A DNA stretch of 64,000 bases from an uncultured Pelagibacteraceae bacterium (lineage in GTDB: Bacteria > Pseudomonadota > Alphaproteobacteria > Pelagibacterales > Pelagibacteraceae). Under the pieces are notes generated by a model. That model saw only the letters and a list, made by a program, of their open reading frames with translations. It ran no database searches and had not been told where the DNA came from. Both the position numbers and the translations under genes were made by a program. Shown here one piece after another: positions 60,024 to 64,000 of the stretch. The DNA lies in the NCBI GenBank assembly GCA_902552185.1, contig CACDFZ010000001.1:1-64000 (forward strand), in the 5' to 3' direction. Every line of letters starts with the position of its first letter. Position 1 is the stretch's first letter.

Positions 60024-61184
60024 TTATTTTATTGCATTCACTATTTTCTTAGCTGCATCATTTAAATCTAGCGCAGATAATATTTTAAGACCAGACGCAT
60101 CTAAAATCTTTTTTCCTTCCTCATAGTTTGTACCAGCCAATCTAACTACTAAAGGTACATTTAGTTTTGTCTCCTTAGCTGCTTCTACAACACCCTCGGC
60201 AAGCACATCACACCTCATAATGCCTCCAAAAATATTTATTAAAATTCCTTTAACATTTTTATCAGATAAAATTAGTTTAAATGCAGCCGAAACTTTTTCT
60301 TTCGATGCTCCGCCTCCGACATCTAAAAAATTTGCTGGTGCTTCGCCATACAACTTAATAATATCCATTGTTGCCATTGCTAAACCTGCGCCATTCACCA
60401 TACATCCTATACTTCCATCAAGTTTTATGTAAGCTAAATCATGTTTGCTTGCCTCTATTTCTTTTGGATCTTCCTCATTTAAATCTCTTAATTTAAGAAT
60501 TTCCGGTCTTCTAAATAGTGCATTATCATCAAAATTAATTTTTGCATCTAGACAAATTATTTTCCCAGACTTTGTTACAATAAGAGGGTTAATTTCAATC
60601 AAATTAGCGTCTTTTTCTATAAGTGTTTTGTATAATGATTTAATTAAGTTAAAAGCCTCTGTTATTTGACTTTTATTTAATTCAAATGGCTCAATTATTT
60701 TTTCAATATATGTTGGTTTTATCTCCTTAGATAACTCAACCTTTGTTGTAATTATTTTTTCTGGGTTTTTTGAGGCTACCTCCTCTATATCCATTCCTCC
60801 CTCTTTACTGCTTATAAAAGCAATTTTAGAGGTTTGTCTATCTATTAAACATGATAGGTAAAATTCTTTTGATATTTCAGAAGCTTCTTCAATATAAAGT
60901 CTTTTGACTTCTTTGCCGTTAGGACCTGTTTGTGGTGTAACTAATTTTTTTCCTAATAAAATTTTTGCTTCTTTTTTTAATTCATCAATATCTTTTACTA
61001 ATTTCACACCGCCTGCCTTGCCTCTGCCCCCAGCATGAATTTGTGCTTTTAAAACAAATTTGTTGGATTTTAACTCTTTTATTTTTTTATCAATTTCACT
61101 TAAGCTGTAGATTACAACACCTTTCGAAACAGGGGCTCCAAATTCTTTTAACAATTCTTTGGCTTGGTGTTCATGAATATTCAT
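60024..61184 (-). CDS. sucC: Succinyl-CoA synthetase beta subunit
   Basis: A 386-aa ATP-grasp subunit of the TCA cycle's substrate-level phosphorylation step. It starts [20 protein letters not shown], the canonical N-terminus, at the ATG at 61184; the track's TTG at 61190 adds two residues. [16 protein letters not shown] (about 45-60) and the Gly-rich GGGASKEKV and [11 protein letters not shown] near the C-terminus are diagnostic. The sucD ATG follows directly on its stop. Confidence 0.96.
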   Translation of the reverse strand: MNIHEHQAKELLKEFGAPVSKGVVIYSLSEIDKKIKELKSNKFVLKAQIHAGGRGKAGGVKLVKDIDELKKEAKILLGKKLVTPQTGPNGKEVKRLYIEEASEISKEFYLSCLIDRQTSKIAFISSKEGGMDIEEVASKNPEKIITTKVELSKEIKPTYIEKIIEPFELNKSQITEAFNLIKSLYKTLIEKDANLIEINPLIVTKSGKIICLDAKINFDDNALFRRPEILKLRDLNEEDPKEIEASKHDLAYIKLDGSIGCMVNGAGLAMATMDIIKLYGEAPANFLDVGGGASKEKVSAAFKLILSDKNVKGILINIFGGIMRCDVLAEGVVEAAKETKLNVPLVVRLAGTNYEEGKKILDASGLKILSALDLNDAAKKIVNAIK

Positions 61185-61227
61185 TGGCAAAACTTAAATT
61201 TTAAAGTATTTTTATATTTTAATCATT

Positions 61228-62859
61228 ATGAAAGCAATCAACTTTTTTAAAAAAAAAATTTTCCTCTTTATATTTTTTATTTATTTTTTTATAGGAATAT
61301 CAATAGTTGAGGATTATGGCATTTCTATTGATGAAGAATTCCAAAGATTTTCTGGTTTTTATTGGTTGTGCTATGTTTTAGAATTTTTACCTTTTGACAA
61401 TGTAAGAATTGATGCTCTTAATAAACTTAATGATATACAGGGTTTAACTTTACCAAATCCAAAAGATTTTCCCTTTTATGGAGTAGTTTTCGATTTGCCT
61501 TTAGCTTTTTTAGAGACAATATTTAAAATTGATAGTTCTAAAAGCTACTTTTTATTGAGGCATCAAGCTACTTTTATAATTTTTTTTATAAGTGCAATCT
61601 ATTTTTACTTAATAATCAAATCAAGATTTAAAAACAAAATTGTGATTTTTTTTGGACTACTACTATATGTTAGTTCTCCAAGAATATTTGGTGATAGTTT
61701 TTATAACAATAAAGACTTAATATTTCTATCATTAGTCACGGTTTCTCTTTATTATTTTTTTAAAGCTATCAATAATTTAAATAATAAAAATGTAATTTTA
61801 TTTTCTTTTTTTGCAGCTCTTACAAGCGCTTTAAGAATATTAGGTTTATTTTTGCCTATAACTTTTTTAATTTTTTTAATACTGCAAAAAAGTTCTTACA
61901 AAAAAAAGATTTTCAGCTTTTCTTTGCTTTTAATCTTCTTTCTATCGTTTCTAATTTTGTTATGGCCATATTTATGGAGTAGTCCATTTAATAATTTTTT
62001 ATATAGTTTCAACATTTTTTCTAAATATATTATTGAGATTCAAATGTTATTTAATGGAGATTATATCTATTCAAATCGTTTACCTATGAGTTATCTACCA
62101 GTCTGGATTTTAATCACTACACCACTTATTACATTATTTCTTTTTATATATGGTTATATTTGCTTGTTAAAAAGATTATGCTCTAGGATTTTGCAAGTAA
62201 AAGATGATGTCCCTTTTAATGACTTTTGGAGAAGCAAAAATGAAAAAAAAGATTTAATTATTTTTTTTATTTTCAACTCAATCTTTTTTTATATTATTTT
62301 ATCTTCTACAGTTTTGTATACGGGTTGGAGACATTTATACTTTCTGCATTCTTTTATGATCTACTTGGGTTGTGTTGGGCTAAGCTTGATAAATATTAAC
62401 TTTAAAAATACAAAAATTATTTTTACTTCAATAGGTATTTTAATTTTATTTACCTTTTATGAGATAGTAAAATATCACCCCTTTCAAAGTTTATATTTCA
62501 ATCAATTAATTCAAAAAACGAAGAAGAAGGACTTTGAAATAGATTACTGGGGACTAGCTGGAAATCAATTTTTAAAAGAAATATTGGCTTTAGAGGGCTC
62601 AGGCAAAAGAATTAACATTGGTGTGGCTTCATATATACCTCTAGAAAGAAGTATAAAACTTTTAGATGATAATGAGAAAAAATTAATCAATATAGTTGGT
62701 CAAGAATATGAGAAAGCAAAATATATATTTAACAATAATTTATCTGAAGTTAATAAATTAAAAAATAAAAAATATTTAATACCAAGTAATTTTAAGAAAA
62801 TAAGTTATTATTCAATTAATGATTTTATTGTTTATGAATTATACAAAAAAATTAATTAA
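61228..62859 (+). CDS. GT39-like polytopic membrane glycosyltransferase
   Basis: The 543-aa protein has ten or more hydrophobic helices. The first periplasmic loop contains GISIDEEFQRF with an Asp-Glu pair, the place of the catalytic acid in dolichyl-phosphate-mannose-type (PMT/ArnT/GT39) enzymes. SSPRIFGDSFYNNKDLIF (about 150-167) is a further conserved-looking block. A soluble segment of about 130 residues closes the chain. It should transfer a sugar from a polyprenyl-phosphate donor in the periplasm; donor and acceptor are unknown. It is divergent from sucC. Confidence 0.75.
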   Translation: MKAINFFKKKIFLFIFFIYFFIGISIVEDYGISIDEEFQRFSGFYWLCYVLEFLPFDNVRIDALNKLNDIQGLTLPNPKDFPFYGVVFDLPLAFLETIFKIDSSKSYFLLRHQATFIIFFISAIYFYLIIKSRFKNKIVIFFGLLLYVSSPRIFGDSFYNNKDLIFLSLVTVSLYYFFKAINNLNNKNVILFSFFAALTSALRILGLFLPITFLIFLILQKSSYKKKIFSFSLLLIFFLSFLILLWPYLWSSPFNNFLYSFNIFSKYIIEIQMLFNGDYIYSNRLPMSYLPVWILITTPLITLFLFIYGYICLLKRLCSRILQVKDDVPFNDFWRSKNEKKDLIIFFIFNSIFFYIILSSTVLYTGWRHLYFLHSFMIYLGCVGLSLININFKNTKIIFTSIGILILFTFYEIVKYHPFQSLYFNQLIQKTKKKDFEIDYWGLAGNQFLKEILALEGSGKRINIGVASYIPLERSIKLLDDNEKKLINIVGQEYEKAKYIFNNNLSEVNKLKNKKYLIPSNFKKISYYSINDFIVYELYKKIN

Positions 62860-63568
62860 TAGATTTATTAACATACAATCTATCTTCCCAAGTAGTAAAT
62901 GGGAACTTAAACTTTTTAACAAGTTCAAAGTTATTAGAAATTAAAAATTGATGTAAAAATTCAGGATTATAGGAAATATAAATTTCATCTATATGAAATT
63001 CAACTAAAATACGCCTTACTTTATTTATCTTTTCTCTCATTCCTTGAAGTACCTCTAATTCATGACCCTCAGTATCAATTTTAAGAAAATCAATACTCTC
63101 CATATTTTCTTTTTCTAAAATAGAAAATAATGTTGTCGTCTGAATAGTTTTTGTATCAATAATCATTCCTTTGGATGTAGTTCCAAATAACTTAGCTTTT
63201 AACTTTAAATAACTATTATCTGGATCTAAGCTAGATAAAGATGATGTTAGGTTATGTTTATTAAAATTAAATTTTGCTGACTTATTTTCGTTGGATAATG
63301 CTTTGTTAAACAAATAAACATCTTTGTTATCACTATATTTTTTTTTCAAAAAGTTAAATATTTCTTCCTGAGGTTCAAACATTAATATTTTTTTTGGTTT
63401 GAAATTATTTAAGATTAAATCTGTATAGGTTCCTTTATAAGCTCCAACATCAACAAAATTATTTAAATAGGATACTTCTTTTTTCAAAGTTTTGATAATT
63501 CTTCTTTGATGGAAGAATTTATCTAAATAATCAAAAAAAATTATAGCTAGTTTTTCTAATATTTTCAT
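62852..63568 (-). CDS. FkbM-family methyltransferase
   Basis: A 238-aa SAM-dependent methyltransferase. The SAM-binding motif is NFVDVGAYKGTYTDLIL (about 37-53), then ILMFEPQEEIFNFLKKKY, and SIDFLKIDTEGHELEVLQGM (about 158-177) is the FkbM signature. Members often methylate sugars in surface polysaccharides, which fits the neighbouring glycosyltransferase. It overlaps that gene's 3' end by 8 bp and its start overlaps the next gene's stop (ATGA). Confidence 0.9.
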   Translation of the reverse strand: MKILEKLAIIFFDYLDKFFHQRRIIKTLKKEVSYLNNFVDVGAYKGTYTDLILNNFKPKKILMFEPQEEIFNFLKKKYSDNKDVYLFNKALSNENKSAKFNFNKHNLTSSLSSLDPDNSYLKLKAKLFGTTSKGMIIDTKTIQTTTLFSILEKENMESIDFLKIDTEGHELEVLQGMREKINKVRRILVEFHIDEIYISYNPEFLHQFLISNNFELVKKFKFPFTTWEDRLYVNKSIN

Positions 63569-64000
63569 CTAAATTCATCACAGTCTTTTTTGATTAGATA
63601 TCTAAAAGTTATTTCACCAAGTTTTGTTTTTTTAAAACAACTTGCATTGAAAGTTAATGCTAGTAAATCTTCTAGTCCATTACCAACTACAATTATTTTG
63701 TTTATTTGATTTATTTGTAATTTTTTTACAAAAAAACTTTTATAATTGTTATAATACTTTGTATCTTTCAAAGGATAACTCACTGTAGGATGATACCATT
63801 GGTTGGGGGAATAATCATTGATGTTCAAAACTGCTGGAATAAACAAATAATCAGTAATTACAGAGAACTTTCCCTTTTCATCTTTAAGAAGATCAATAGA
63901 TTCTAAAATTATTTCAATTTCTTTATTTGGTTCTTTACTAAAAGTTTTTGTAATCCATTTTAGACCTTTTAGCTTAGTATGTATTATATTTGCGTCTACA
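63565..64000 (-). CDS. Partial protein, C-terminal part, start beyond window
   Basis: The frame is open from the window edge to a TGA at 63565; the track's 'M' at 63846 is an internal TTG. The visible 144 residues read KGLKWITKTFSKEPNKEIEI, SVITDYLFIPAVLNINDYSP and QWYHPTVSYP. There is no clear motif and no transmembrane helix. It resembles the soluble C-terminal part of hypothetical membrane glycosyltransferases, but this is a weak guess. ATGA overlap with fkbM indicates co-expression. Confidence 0.65.
   Translation of the reverse strand, partial: VDANIIHTKLKGLKWITKTFSKEPNKEIEIILESIDLLKDEKGKFSVITDYLFIPAVLNINDYSPNQWYHPTVSYPLKDTKYYNNYKSFFVKKLQINQINKIIVVGNGLEDLLALTFNASCFKKTKLGEITFRYLIKKDCDEFR

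Noticed and set aside
63565-63846. 93-aa complete gene at the right edge
   Set aside because: Its start is an internal TTG and the frame stays open to the window end, so it is a truncated larger gene.

Overview
The window is a very AT-rich, densely packed chromosomal segment. Its gene content is alphaproteobacterial (Suv3-type helicase, FdxA ferredoxin, CarD, Coq7, HIG1, sucCDAB-lpd, atpHAGDC), with intergenic gaps of often 0-50 bp, TRAP-TAXI transport and a SAM-II riboswitch at metX. Together these point to the SAR11 clade (Pelagibacterales, 'Candidatus Pelagibacter'-like). This taxonomic call is inferred from gene content and base composition; no search was run. I see no transposon, prophage, CRISPR array or rRNA operon. 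Almost everything is core metabolism.

Layout. 1-6.6 kb, minus strand: glutamate synthase gltD-gltB, then a partial SDR/epimerase. 6.7-10 kb: uppP, tRNA-Arg(ACG) with a tiny membrane ORF directly behind it, thiolase, a 44-aa membrane protein and an HDAC-like deacetylase. 10.1-14.4 kb: pyruvate dehydrogenase, with a lipoyl domain fused to AceE, and AceF; no lpd here. 14.4-16.2 kb: EamA transporter, thioesterase, and msrB facing them. 16.2-21 kb, minus: an aminotransferase, then a TAXI receptor, TRAP permease, 49-aa zinc-ribbon-like protein and MsrB series, with a terminator between receptor and permease. 21.2-25.1 kb, plus: Suv3-like helicase, TerB-like protein, FdxA, CarD. 25.1-28.3 kb, minus: a 21-aa Lys/Arg peptide gene, acyl-CoA synthetase directly behind tRNA-Leu(CAA), and an unrecognised protein with two HTH-like segments. 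28.3-35.4 kb: DedA, DsbB, Coq7, HNH nuclease, esterase, HIG1, TlpA, argH, LptM-like lipoprotein, lysA, PlsC. 35.4-37.4 kb, minus: hisC-tyrA. 37.4-40 kb: SAM-II riboswitch, metX, metW, gloB. 40-46.6 kb: rplU-rpmA-obgE-proBA-nadD-rsfS-ctpA-rppH. 46.6-61.2 kb, minus: sucC-sucD-sucA-sucB-lpdA-priA-atpHAGDC. 61.2-64 kb: GT39-like membrane glycosyltransferase, FkbM methyltransferase and a partial protein, the edge of a probable cell-surface region.

How the parts fit: the single LpdA next to sucAB probably serves both 2-oxoglutarate and pyruvate dehydrogenases. GltBD, HisC/TyrA, ArgH, LysA, ProBA and MetXW cover amino-acid synthesis. ATP synthase F1, Coq7, HIG1, TlpA and DsbB serve respiration and envelope redox.

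Most notable points: (1) the SAM-II leader of metX carries a complete terminator plus a perfect 8-bp antiterminator that re-uses the aptamer's AGCUAAA segment; (2) sucD is frameshifted at a run of nine G (C on the coding strand), which removes the active-site His region; (3) a lipoyl domain is fused to AceE and resembles the AceF one in protein but not in codons; (4) a 21-codon gene encodes almost only Lys and Arg, with a strong ribosome binding site and terminator; (5) two tRNAs are followed 4 and 9 nt after their encoded CCA by start codons. I did not find a convincing wholly new multi-gene system.
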